Below, piece by piece: positions 41,052 through 48,724 of a stretch of DNA of 64,000 nucleotides. Every line of letters begins with the position of its first letter. The stretch's first letter is position 1. Source of the DNA: Gordonia sp. PDNC005 (lineage in GTDB: Bacteria; Actinomycetota; Actinomycetes; Mycobacteriales; Mycobacteriaceae). The translations under genes were made by a program, and so were the position numbers. The DNA lies in NCBI RefSeq assembly GCF_016919385.1, contig NZ_CP070351.1, positions 186,001 through 250,000 on the forward strand, in the 5' to 3' direction. The notes below the pieces were generated by a model, which searched no databases, was not told where the DNA came from, and saw nothing but the letters and a program-made list of their open reading frames with translations.

Positions 41052-41069
41052 AGTTACGTCCACGCAACT
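41052..41069. promoter_or_regulatory. Candidate MarR operator
   Basis: AGTTACGT, CC, ACGCAACT form an 18-bp imperfect palindrome (7 of 8 matching pairs). It lies 8 bp upstream of the marR-type start in an AT-richer patch and within the divergent promoter region shared with the peroxidase gene. Confidence 0.5.
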
Positions 41070-41124
41070 ATTGCTGCAACACAATTAGTGGTGAGGTTGC
41101 TCACCGCCCACTACGCTGAGCGAC

Positions 41125-41610
41125 ATGAGTCACTCTGTGAAAACTGTGCCCGTTGCCGCTCTGGACGGGTCGGCGCTCGACCTCTCCTCCTTCGAAGGTC
41201 CGCTCCTCGTGGTCAACGTCGCCTCCAAGTGCGGTCTCACCCCGCAGTATTCGGCCCTGGAGAAACTGCAGGAGACGTACGGGCCGCGCGGCCTCACGGT
41301 CGTCGGCATGCCCTGCAACCAGTTCATGGGCCAGGAGCCCGGCACCGCCGAAGAGATCGCGACGTTCTGCTCCACGACGTACGGAGTCAGCTTCCCGCTG
41401 CTTGAGAAGGCCGACGTGAACGGCGACGACCGCCATCCGCTCTACGACGTGCTCACTCAGGCCGCCGATGCAGAAGGGGAGGCGGGCGACGTCCAGTGGA
41501 ACTTCGAGAAGTTCCTCGTCGGATCCGACGGTGGCGTGATCGCGCGTTTCCGGCCCCGCACCGAACCCGATGCACCAGAGGTGATCACCGCGATCGAGGC
41601 CGCGCTATAG
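41125..41610 (+). CDS. Glutathione-peroxidase-family thiol peroxidase
   Basis: A 161-residue GPx-fold peroxidase. The peroxidatic Cys36 sits in NVASKCGLT, followed by C64 in [13 protein letters not shown], and C82 in [20 protein letters not shown] supplies the Trp/Asn of the active site. C36 and C82 occupy the positions of the peroxidatic and resolving cysteines of yeast Gpx3, which implies a thioredoxin- (or mycoredoxin-) dependent peroxidase instead of a glutathione enzyme; these bacteria use mycothiol. It should reduce hydrogen peroxide and organic hydroperoxides. Confidence 0.9.
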   Translation: MSHSVKTVPVAALDGSALDLSSFEGPLLVVNVASKCGLTPQYSALEKLQETYGPRGLTVVGMPCNQFMGQEPGTAEEIATFCSTTYGVSFPLLEKADVNGDDRHPLYDVLTQAADAEGEAGDVQWNFEKFLVGSDGGVIARFRPRTEPDAPEVITAIEAAL

Positions 41611-41648
41611 CGGCTCAACCGGTGGCACGCCACCGCCGTCGGGGCGGG

Positions 41649-41683
41649 TAGGATACGTCCGTAGGACTTCACCACAGAAGGAG
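41649..41683 (+). promoter_or_regulatory. Promoter -10 and Shine-Dalgarno site for purSQ
   Basis: TAGGAT at 41649-41654 is a good -10 hexamer and AAGGAG at 41678-41683 a strong ribosome-binding site 10 nt before the ATG at 41694. An out-of-frame ATG at 41686 is closer to the site but opens no supported gene. Confidence 0.55.
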
Positions 41684-41693
41684 CGATGCCGCG

Positions 41694-41933
41694 ATGGCGC
41701 GTGTAGTTGTCGATGTGATGCCCAAGGCCGAGATTCTGGATCCGCAGGGACAGGCCATCGTCGGTGCTCTGGGCCGTCTCGGATTCTCCGGAATCGCCGA
41801 CGTCCGGCAGGGCAAGCGGTTCGAACTCGAAGTCGACGGCACCGTCGACGACGCTGCGCTCGAGCGCATCGCGGAAGAACTCCTGACCAACACGGTCATC
41901 GAGAACTTCAACGTTTCGCGCGTGGCGGAGTGA
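41694..41933 (+). CDS. purS: Phosphoribosylformylglycinamidine synthase subunit PurS
   Basis: A 79-residue protein with the PurS pattern: [40 protein letters not shown] and [12 protein letters not shown]. PurS dimers bridge PurL and PurQ and channel ammonia in FGAR amidotransferase, the fourth purine step. purQ follows immediately, while purL is not in the window. Confidence 0.95.
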   Translation: MARVVVDVMPKAEILDPQGQAIVGALGRLGFSGIADVRQGKRFELEVDGTVDDAALERIAEELLTNTVIENFNVSRVAE

Positions 41934-41935
41934 GC

Positions 41936-42616
41936 ATGACCGCCCGCATCGGAGTCATCACGTTCCCCGGAACCCTCGACGACGTCGACGCTGCACGCGC
42001 TGTGACCGCCGCAGGCGGCGAAGCCGTGTCCCTGTGGCACGGTGACGCGGATCTGAAGGGTGTCGACGCGATCGTCGTCCCCGGCGGCTTCTCGTACGGC
42101 GACTACCTGCGTGCAGGCGCCATCGCGAAGTTCGCGCCGGTCATGGGCGAGGTCGTCAAGGCCGCCGAGCGGGGCATGCCGGTCCTCGGCATCTGCAACG
42201 GCTTTCAGATCATCTGCGAGGCGGGACTCCTGCCTGGCGCGCTGATCCGCAACGAAGGCCTGCACTTCATCTGCCGCGACGAGTGGCTGCGCGTCGAGTC
42301 GAACACGACAGCCTGGACCAGTCGCTACGAGGTGGGCGCCGAGATCCTGATCCCGCTCAAGTCGGGTGAAGGTCGCTACGTCGCGTCCGACGAGACGCTC
42401 GAAGAGCTCAAGGGCGAAGGTCGCATCGCGTTCACGTACGCGGGGGACAACCCGAATGGTTCGCAGCTCGACATCGCGGGCATCTCGAGCGCCAACGGTC
42501 GCGTCGTCGGTCTGATGCCGCACCCGGAGCACGCGACCGAGGCTTTGACCGGCCCGTCCGACGACGGTCTTGGACTGTTCTACTCGGCGCTGGACTCGGT
42601 GCTGTCGGCAGTCTGA
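41936..42616 (+). CDS. purQ: Phosphoribosylformylglycinamidine synthase glutaminase subunit PurQ
   Basis: A 226-residue class-I glutamine amidotransferase that supplies ammonia to PurL. The nucleophile is C87 in [10 protein letters not shown], and the His/Glu pair is in [11 protein letters not shown]. The N-terminus [20 protein letters not shown] matches mycobacterial PurQ, which is why I chose ATG 41936 over the GTG at 41930 that overlaps the purS stop. It is translationally close to purS and its stop overlaps the aminopeptidase start by 1 bp. Confidence 0.96.
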   Translation: MTARIGVITFPGTLDDVDAARAVTAAGGEAVSLWHGDADLKGVDAIVVPGGFSYGDYLRAGAIAKFAPVMGEVVKAAERGMPVLGICNGFQIICEAGLLPGALIRNEGLHFICRDEWLRVESNTTAWTSRYEVGAEILIPLKSGEGRYVASDETLEELKGEGRIAFTYAGDNPNGSQLDIAGISSANGRVVGLMPHPEHATEALTGPSDDGLGLFYSALDSVLSAV

Positions 42617-43908
42617 TGGCGGTGAACACGTCTGCGACGGCGGCGGGGCTCGGTGACTTCATCGACGCCTCGCCGTCGCCGTTTCACGTCTGTGCCACGG
42701 TCGCCGCGGAACTCGATGCGGCAGGCTATGTGCGCGTCTTCGAGGATCGGCCCTGGTCGACGACGGTCCGCGGTTATGTGATCCGCGGCGGCTCGATCAT
42801 CGCGTGGGACGCGTCGGTGCTGGAAGGCCTCAGCTCGCGTGCGCCGCAACCGTTCCGCATCGTCGGCGGCCACACGGACAGCCCGAACCTACGGGTCAAG
42901 CAGAACCCGGACCGGACTGCCGCTGGCCTGTCGACGGTGGCGCTCGAGCCGTACGGGGGTGCGTGGCTCAACTCGTGGCTCGACCGGGACCTCGGCCTCT
43001 CCGGCCGACTCGCGTACAACGATGGCGGACGCGTGGCGCACACGTTGGTCCGCATCGACGAGCCCGTCCTGCGCGTACCGCAGCTCGCGATCCACCTGTC
43101 CGACGACCGCAAAGGTGTTCATCTCGACCCCCAGCGCCATGTCGACGGGATCCGCGGCGTCGGAGAGGCTCGGCCACTGCTCGAGTACGTCGCCGAATAC
43201 GCGGGGGTCGATCCGGCGGGTGTGCTCGGCTGGGAGTTGATGACTCACGACGTCACACCGTCACGCATCATCGGATCTGCGGGTGATCTCCTCAGCGCGC
43301 CCCGTCTCGACAATCAGGGCACGTGTTACGCCGGACTGCGCGCGTTGTTGGATGCCCCTCGGCTCCGCTCGGGAGACGGAGGCGGCATCGCGATGCTCGC
43401 CCTGTTCGACCACGAAGAAGTCGGATCGGGTTCTGAGCGTGGAGCGTCGTCCGACTTCCTGGTCACCGTGTGTGAACGGATCGTCGGCGCTCTCGGAGGC
43501 GACCGTGACGAGTTCCTGCGGATCATGGCGTCGAGCATCTGTGCGTCGGGCGACATGGCCCACGCCACCCATCCCAACTACACCGAGCGGCACGAGCCGA
43601 GTCACCACATCGCGGTGAACGGAGGTCCGGTGCTGAAGGTGAATCAGAACCTGAGGTACGCGTCGGACGCGATCGGTGAGGCCGAGTTCGCGTTGGCGTG
43701 CCGCGATGCCGGTGTCCCGTTGCAGCGGTACATCCATCGAGCCGACCTGCCGTGCGGTTCGACGATCGGTCCTCTGACTGCGACCCGTACCGGTCTGCTG
43801 ACAGTCGACGTGGGCGCACCACAGCTCGCCATGCACAGCTGCCGTGAACTCATGGGTGTCGACGACGTCGCCATGTACTCCGCCGCACTCGCCGCGTTCC
43901 TGCGCTGA
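42616..43908 (+). CDS. M18-family aminopeptidase
   Basis: A 430-residue di-zinc aminopeptidase of the aspartyl-aminopeptidase family. Metal and catalytic motifs are [67 protein letters not shown] and [10 protein letters not shown] near the C-terminus. Members form dodecameric tetrahedral particles and remove N-terminal acidic residues. The ATG overlaps the purQ stop. A similar M18 gene lies near purQ in M. tuberculosis (Rv0800), as I recall. Confidence 0.93.
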   Translation: MAVNTSATAAGLGDFIDASPSPFHVCATVAAELDAAGYVRVFEDRPWSTTVRGYVIRGGSIIAWDASVLEGLSSRAPQPFRIVGGHTDSPNLRVKQNPDRTAAGLSTVALEPYGGAWLNSWLDRDLGLSGRLAYNDGGRVAHTLVRIDEPVLRVPQLAIHLSDDRKGVHLDPQRHVDGIRGVGEARPLLEYVAEYAGVDPAGVLGWELMTHDVTPSRIIGSAGDLLSAPRLDNQGTCYAGLRALLDAPRLRSGDGGGIAMLALFDHEEVGSGSERGASSDFLVTVCERIVGALGGDRDEFLRIMASSICASGDMAHATHPNYTERHEPSHHIAVNGGPVLKVNQNLRYASDAIGEAEFALACRDAGVPLQRYIHRADLPCGSTIGPLTATRTGLLTVDVGAPQLAMHSCRELMGVDDVAMYSAALAAFLR

Positions 43909-43915
43909 AACAAAA

Positions 43916-43948
43916 CGATGGGCCCCGATCTGTGATCGAGGCCCATCG
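43916..43948. terminator. Bidirectional terminator
   Basis: CGATGGGCCCCGATC at 43916-43930, a TGT loop, and GATCGAGGCCCATCG at 43934-43948 form a 15-bp stem with one mismatch. It lies between the convergent aminopeptidase and csbD genes, with AAAA on its left giving TTTT for minus-strand transcription. Confidence 0.82.
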
Positions 43949-43961
43949 TGGCAGATGAAAG

Positions 43962-44159
43962 TCAGGAACCGGTGATCTTTCCGATCACCTCATTCGCCTT
44001 GTCCTTGACCTCTTCGATGCCCTTCTTGACGGCCGAAGTGGCCTGATCGGCCTTTCCCTCGTTCTTCAGGTCGTCGTCTCCGGTCGCGGCGCCTGCGGCC
44101 TCTTTCGCTCGGCCCTTCAGTTCCTCGGCCTTGTTCTCGAACTTGTCGTTGATGCCCAT
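43962..44159 (-). CDS. CsbD-family stress protein
   Basis: A 65-residue, highly charged helical protein: NKAEELKGRAKEAAGAATGDDDLKNEGKADQ, then KKGIEEVKDKANEVIGKI. This is the CsbD pattern; the B. subtilis member is in the sigma-B general stress regulon, but the molecular role is unknown. It lies 3 bp after the YeaQ/GlsB-like gene and should be in its transcript. Confidence 0.92.
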   Translation of the reverse strand: MGINDKFENKAEELKGRAKEAAGAATGDDDLKNEGKADQATSAVKKGIEEVKDKANEVIGKITGS

Positions 44160-44162
44160 TGA

Positions 44163-44495
44163 TCATTCCTCTTTCGTGATGGATCGATTGTCATCAGTGC
44201 GAGTGGAGTCGGCTTCCGTTCCACTGCGAACGATCGCTGCGCACAGGCCGGCCGCGAGCAGGAGGGCGCACCCTCCGGCGATGGCCCCGAGGATGCTGAA
44301 CAGCCATCCCCCTTCGGCGGCGTCGACGCCGATCCTGCGGATGACGGAACCGCCCGACACTCCTCCTGTCGCCCCCACCAGCAGGTATGCTCGCCGGTTT
44401 CGGTGAGTGGACTCCTGGAGTATTCGAGCGGCAATCCACCCGACGGCGCCTCCCACGGCACCCCAACCGAGCGCAAGACCCAAGGCCGCCGTCAT
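44163..44495 (-). CDS. GlsB/YeaQ/YmgE-like membrane stress protein
   Basis: A 110-residue protein with three predicted helices. LGWGAVGGAVGWIAARILQ, then LVGATGGVSGGSVI and LFSILGAIAGGCALLLAAGL fit the Gly-rich transglycosylase-associated family, although the C-terminal charged tail is longer than usual. The ATG at 44495 has GAGAAGGA at proper distance; the open frame upstream lacks a site. These proteins are common in general stress regulons, matching the csbD gene 3 bp downstream. Function is unknown. Confidence 0.7.
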   Translation of the reverse strand: MTAALGLALGWGAVGGAVGWIAARILQESTHRNRRAYLLVGATGGVSGGSVIRRIGVDAAEGGWLFSILGAIAGGCALLLAAGLCAAIVRSGTEADSTRTDDNRSITKEE

Positions 44496-44696
44496 CGCAG
44501 TCCTTCTCGTGATGGTGCACGACCCGGTCGGGACTACGCCCGACCTCCTGTGACGCGTCGACTGTTCGCACTCCTCTGGCGAGCGCACAGTGCGCCGAGA
44601 TCCTCCTTCTCGGCGCTGGATCGAACATTACGGAGAGTGAATGGCGCCTGTCTTCACCCTCAGGGGTGAAAGATTCAATTGAGTATTGTGAGGCAC

Positions 44697-45353
44697 GTGA
44701 ATGCGATTCGAATTGCGATCGTCGACGATTACGAAGTCGTCGTGCGCGGTCTCGCCGCGATGCTGCGCGCCTATGCCGATGATGTCGAGATCGTCGAACT
44801 GAACGCGAACACAAGGGTCGACGACCATGTCGACATAGCGCTGTACGACTCTTTCGCCAACCCTCAGGGCGACAAGGACCAGGTCCGTGAGTTGGCCGCG
44901 AATCCCGCGGTCGGACGCGTTGTGGTCTATTCGTGGAACGTCGAGAGCCGCCTGGTGCGCTCTGCGCTCGCGAACGGTGCCGGCGGATACATCGCGAAGG
45001 GGCTGCCGGCCGCGAAGCTGGTCGCCGCGCTCCGCGCGGTGCACGACGGGACGGCGACGGTTCACCTGGGCGGAGCCCGTACGAAGATCGCGGCAGGCGA
45101 CTGGCCGGGTCGAGAAGAGGGCCTGACACAACGCGAATCGGAAGTCCTCGCGCTGATCACTCAAGGGATGAGCAATGTCGAGATCGCGGAACGGGCCGGC
45201 TTGTCGATCAATTCGGTGAAGACGTACATCCGCAGCGGTTACCGCCGCATCGGCGTCTCGACGCGCGCGCAGGCCGTCATCTGGGGTGCGGGCCACGGTT
45301 TTCTGCCCGATCGGATCCGGGTCGACGAGCCGGGGACCGAACTCGCGGATTGA
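44697..45353 (+). CDS. LuxR/NarL-family response regulator, orphan
   Basis: A 218-residue two-domain regulator. The receiver (about residues 1-115) has IRIAIVDDYEVVVRGLAAML, a candidate phospho-Asp in ALYDSF, and the conserved Lys in GGYIAKGL. The C-terminal helix-turn-helix (about 140-205) has LTQRESEVLALITQGMSNVEIAERAGLSINSVKTYIRSGYRRIGV. No kinase gene is adjacent, so it is an orphan. It is divergent from the YeaQ/CsbD operon and may regulate it (inference). Starts are ambiguous: TTG 44679, GTG 44688 or GTG 44697; the last fits the receiver best. Confidence 0.85.
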   Translation: MNAIRIAIVDDYEVVVRGLAAMLRAYADDVEIVELNANTRVDDHVDIALYDSFANPQGDKDQVRELAANPAVGRVVVYSWNVESRLVRSALANGAGGYIAKGLPAAKLVAALRAVHDGTATVHLGGARTKIAAGDWPGREEGLTQRESEVLALITQGMSNVEIAERAGLSINSVKTYIRSGYRRIGVSTRAQAVIWGAGHGFLPDRIRVDEPGTELAD

Positions 45354-45354
45354 T

Positions 45355-45756
45355 TCAGCCGTTGCGCCGCGCGTCGTGCGCTTCCTGTGACTTGTGAATC
45401 TCTGAGATATGTCCTTCGACGAGGTCGATGAGGTCCGACAGTCGCTGCGCCGCCGCGGCTCCGAGCTCTGTGAGCGAGTATTCGACGCGTGGCGGGATCG
45501 CCTGCAGCACTTCCCGATTGACGAATCCATCGCGTTCGAGCGACTGCAGGGTCTGCGACAACATGCGCTCACTGACCCCGTCGACACGTCGGCGCAGGGC
45601 ACTGAATCGGAGGTCGCCGTCGCGCAGTGCCACAAGGGCGAGCAGGCCCCATCGGCTTGTCGCATTCTGAAGGACGGCGCGGGACGAACAGTTGCGTGAG
45701 AACACGTCGGCCTCCAGCGTCGGGTCGACGTCGGCGGGGATCGTGTTCTCGGTCAT
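45355..45756 (-). CDS. HxlR-family redox-type transcriptional regulator
   Basis: A 133-residue winged-helix protein with the HxlR core: TSRWGLLALVALRDGDLRFSALRRRVDGVSERMLSQTLQSLERDGFV and PPRVEYSLTELG. C23 (FSRNCSSR) lies where YodB/QorR-type members carry the thiol that senses quinones and oxidants. It is divergent from a QorB-like NAD(P)-binding oxidoreductase, the arrangement seen for quinone-responsive pairs, and convergent with the LuxR gene with a 1-bp gap. It probably represses the divergent gene. Confidence 0.88.
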   Translation of the reverse strand: MTENTIPADVDPTLEADVFSRNCSSRAVLQNATSRWGLLALVALRDGDLRFSALRRRVDGVSERMLSQTLQSLERDGFVNREVLQAIPPRVEYSLTELGAAAAQRLSDLIDLVEGHISEIHKSQEAHDARRNG

Positions 45757-45881
45757 GCGTCACATTCTAGCCCCACGTGAGCGACTGTGTTGACAGTTGG
45801 TGTTGCACTGCACGAAAAGTAAGTGCATGATCATGAGGTAGCGATCAGCCGATCGCCGGATGAACTCTCGAAGGGGCAACC
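45757..45881. promoter_or_regulatory. Divergent promoter region of the HxlR and oxidoreductase genes
   Basis: TTGACA at 45790-45795 is a perfect -35 hexamer, but no good -10 is found at 17 bp. TGCACT at 45804-45809 and AGTGCA at 45822-45827 form an inverted repeat with a 12-bp gap that could bind a dimeric HxlR regulator. Confidence 0.35.
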
Positions 45882-46739
45882 ATGACGACGTACGCAGTGA
45901 CCGGAGCAACGGGTGGACTCGGTGGGGCCGCAGTGGCCGCGCTCATCAAACGAGGCGTGGCAGCCTCGGACATCGTCGCGATCGTGCGGGACACCACGAA
46001 GGCGGGAACGCTCACCGAGGCGGGTGTCGTCGTGCGCACCGGAGACTACGAGAAGCCGGAGACCCTCGCGGGTGCGCTCGCAGGTGTCGACAAGCTCCTG
46101 TTCGTGTCCGGATCAGAGGTGGGGCGTCGTACCGCGCAGCACACCAACGTGATCGAGGCCGCGAAGACCTCCGGTGTCGGTCTGGTCGCCTACACGAGTC
46201 TGCTGGGCGCACCGACCTCGCCGCTGATGCTGGCGGCCGAGCACCGGGAGACCGAGAAACTGCTCGCCGACAGCGGTCTCGGTGTGATCCTGCTTCGTAA
46301 CGGCTGGTACTCCGAGAACTACGCCGCATCGGCGCCTGCCGCGATCGACAGCGGCGTCTTCTACGGATCGGCCGGGACGGCGACGGTCGCACCCGCGGCA
46401 CGCGCCGACTACGCCGACGCTGCCGCGGCGGCACTCATCGGCTCGGCGGCCGGGTCGGTCTACGAACTCGCGGGGGCTGAGCACCTGACCTACGCGGACA
46501 TCGCCGCAACCTTCGCCACGGTGTCGGGCAAGGACGTCGTGTACCAGGACCTTCCGGTCGCCGACTACGCAGCCGCCCTCGTCCAGGCGGGCCTGCCGGA
46601 GGGCGCGGCGCACGTGTTCTCCGACTCCGACGGCGGAGCCGCGCAGGGTGCTCTCGACTCGGACTCCACCGACCTCGCGGATCTCCGCGGCGCCGCGGGG
46701 ACGACGTTCGCCGAGGTCATCGGGGCAGCGTTGGCGTGA
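45882..46739 (+). CDS. NmrA/QorB-like NAD(P)H oxidoreductase (SDR superfamily)
   Basis: A 285-residue atypical short-chain dehydrogenase. The Rossmann motif is TYAVTGATGGLGGAAVAAL, with AIVRDTTKAGTL for the cofactor ribose-phosphate and LLFVSGSEVGRRTAQHTNVIEAAKTSGV following. There is no YxxxK catalytic pair, which is typical of NmrA/QorB proteins; E. coli QorB is an NADPH:quinone oxidoreductase. Regulation by the divergent HxlR protein with C23 supports a quinone-detoxification role. Other NmrA-type roles, such as redox sensing, cannot be excluded. Confidence 0.87.
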   Translation: MTTYAVTGATGGLGGAAVAALIKRGVAASDIVAIVRDTTKAGTLTEAGVVVRTGDYEKPETLAGALAGVDKLLFVSGSEVGRRTAQHTNVIEAAKTSGVGLVAYTSLLGAPTSPLMLAAEHRETEKLLADSGLGVILLRNGWYSENYAASAPAAIDSGVFYGSAGTATVAPAARADYADAAAAALIGSAAGSVYELAGAEHLTYADIAATFATVSGKDVVYQDLPVADYAAALVQAGLPEGAAHVFSDSDGGAAQGALDSDSTDLADLRGAAGTTFAEVIGAALA

Positions 46740-46759
46740 TGTGCCTAGATCGACATGAC

Positions 46760-48055
46760 CTAAGGCGCGAGGACAGTGAGTGTTGATCCCTGTTGGAGGG
46801 CGATCCGGCCGTCGATGTCGTAGGCGGTGCCGCCGATGGGATACGTCCACGCAACCGAGCCGGTCGACGGACGGTACGCGGTGAGCTGACTCCCGTCGGT
46901 GAAGACGGCGATGTCGTCGGAGGCGCCGACACAGGAGAGCTTGTCGATGTCTGCAGACGGGTCGCCGAACGCAGGTGGTGGAAGCTCACCGGTCACGGAC
47001 CCCTCCGCGAGCGACAGGAACACACGCGAGCGGTCCTTGCGGGCGACGGTGACGAGCGGACCGCAAGGTCGGGTGTGGACCTTCGACAGTTCTTTGTCGT
47101 TCACCTGCCACAGCGCGTCACCGGTCGCTGGGTCGACGACTTGATAGCGGCCGTGCGTGTCCATCGACTGGTCGCCCGCAGCACCGAGTACCGGCAGCGT
47201 CGACGGCCCCGACACGAGCGACTGGCTCTGCGCGGTGCGCACGGATTCGGCTTCGACGACGCCGTTCACAACGGGATGGAAGTCGACGGACGCGCGGCCG
47301 AGCGGGTCGTGGGACACGAGCACCCCGGTCGGGTAGGTCTGCACCGTGCACGTCCGGCAGGCGACGACGTCGTCGCCGGTCAGCGGATCGATGACTTGCG
47401 CGCTGCCGTCGGTGTTCTGGACGACCAGCACGCCGTCGGTGTACGACGGGGTGGCCGCCGACGCGAAGGTCCGACTCCACCGGACCTCGCCGTCGACCGT
47501 GCGGCGTGACACCTGGTAGCGGGTGCTGTTGACGTGCACGAAGTCGGATGCGAGGCCGACGAGGGCCGACGTGTCGGTCTCGTCGGTCTGGCGCTCGAGT
47601 GATCCGGAGTCGGAGACGAGGTAGAACCCGTTGTCGGGTCCGTCGGTGCGGGTGCGGACGGCGCAGCCCACCTGGCCTGCGTTGTTGAACGCGCATGCAC
47701 CGAAACCCGCGTTGACCGGTGCGTCCCACCGAAGCGACCCGGTACCCGCGTCGACCAACACGTACTGGCGCCGGATGCCCGCCGTGTACGACACGAGCCA
47801 GTCCCCGCGGTGGACGTCGGCGATCGTTACGTCTCCGTCGCCGGTGAGTCCGGGCAGCGACGTGTCGTCGAGAGTCCACTGTTCGGTCGGCGCCGACGTG
47901 TACTCCTCGAGCACACCGTGCGCGGCGTCGTCTGACGACACGGAGTCGCCAGGCATCAGGACGACACCCGCTGTCACGACGAGGGCCACGGCACCGACCG
48001 CCGCCACGGTTCCCATCCCGAACGGCATACGTGCGAGGGTGCTCCGGATCGACAT
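46760..48055 (-). CDS. Membrane-anchored PQQ-like beta-propeller protein
   Basis: A 431-residue protein with one N-terminal transmembrane helix (about residues 13-34, MGTVAAVGAVALVVTAGVVL) and an extracytoplasmic domain of repeated blades such as VLVDAGTGSLRWDAPV, VVDPATGDALWQVNDKEL and AYRPSTGSVAWTYPI. This resembles PQQ-type eight-blade propellers that act as scaffolds; residues for PQQ binding were not recognised. Several cysteines (ACRTCTVQ, GACAFNNAGQVGCAV) may form disulfides. It lies 12 bp after the DUF305 gene and is the last gene of the exported-protein operon. Confidence 0.78.
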   Translation of the reverse strand: MSIRSTLARMPFGMGTVAAVGAVALVVTAGVVLMPGDSVSSDDAAHGVLEEYTSAPTEQWTLDDTSLPGLTGDGDVTIADVHRGDWLVSYTAGIRRQYVLVDAGTGSLRWDAPVNAGFGACAFNNAGQVGCAVRTRTDGPDNGFYLVSDSGSLERQTDETDTSALVGLASDFVHVNSTRYQVSRRTVDGEVRWSRTFASAATPSYTDGVLVVQNTDGSAQVIDPLTGDDVVACRTCTVQTYPTGVLVSHDPLGRASVDFHPVVNGVVEAESVRTAQSQSLVSGPSTLPVLGAAGDQSMDTHGRYQVVDPATGDALWQVNDKELSKVHTRPCGPLVTVARKDRSRVFLSLAEGSVTGELPPPAFGDPSADIDKLSCVGASDDIAVFTDGSQLTAYRPSTGSVAWTYPIGGTAYDIDGRIALQQGSTLTVLAP

Positions 48056-48067
48056 GCGATCAGTACA

Positions 48068-48724
48068 TCACGCGGGCGGAAGGGGCTCGGCGTCCCGCGC
48101 CTTCAGCATCAGGGTCATCTGGCCGATCTCGTCGCCCTGTTCGGTGATCATGGCGAGCGCCAGACGGCGGGTGGCGCCGGACGCCTCATCGGAGTTCTGT
48201 GCCGCGGTGGCCATCTCGATGCCTCCCTCGTGATGTCGGATCATCAGTCGGAGAAACCACACCTCGGCGTCCACTCCGCGGGCGGAGGCGAGGTGGGCGA
48301 GGTCGTCGGAGCTCGCGAAGCCGGGCATCGGCGGAGAGTCGTCGTCCATCGGCGGGGTCGAGCCGTGGTCGTCGTGCTCGGAGGGATGCATCCACGACAT
48401 CGGCTCGTTGGAGGTGAGTGGTTCGCCGAACCAGTCGAGCCAACCGCGCATGGTCGCGGCCTCCGCGGTCTGCGTCGCGACGATCCGGTCGGCGAGGCCG
48501 CGAACGTCGGCTTCAACGTCGCGGGAGAGAGTCTGCGCCATCAGGATCGCCTGATCGTGATGGGTGCTCATGTCCTGCGCGAACCCGACGTCAACGAGCC
48601 GTGGTTCGTGGGAGCGGGCCTCGGTGCGGTGGTTCTCCCAGGCGATGCCCGCGAACAGGCCAGCGATCACGAGCAGCACTGCGACGCCGACTGCGCACGC
48701 GGCAGTCATCGCACGTCGGGTCAT
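48068..48724 (-). CDS. DUF305-family exported protein
   Basis: A 218-residue membrane-anchored protein: one N-terminal helix (MTAACAVGVAVLLVIAGLFAGIAW), then a four-helix DUF305 domain made of two repeats, FAQDMSTHHDQAILMA and FLRLMIRHHEGGIEMA. The paired Met and His-His residues suggest metal binding, and DUF305 genes often occur with copper-resistance genes, but function is unproven. A His/Met/Asp-rich loop (SWMHPSEHDDHGSTPPMDDD) separates the repeats. The ATG at 48724 overlaps the LVIVD-protein stop (ATGA), so the two are translationally coupled. Confidence 0.88.
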   Translation of the reverse strand: MTRRAMTAACAVGVAVLLVIAGLFAGIAWENHRTEARSHEPRLVDVGFAQDMSTHHDQAILMAQTLSRDVEADVRGLADRIVATQTAEAATMRGWLDWFGEPLTSNEPMSWMHPSEHDDHGSTPPMDDDSPPMPGFASSDDLAHLASARGVDAEVWFLRLMIRHHEGGIEMATAAQNSDEASGATRRLALAMITEQGDEIGQMTLMLKARDAEPLPPA

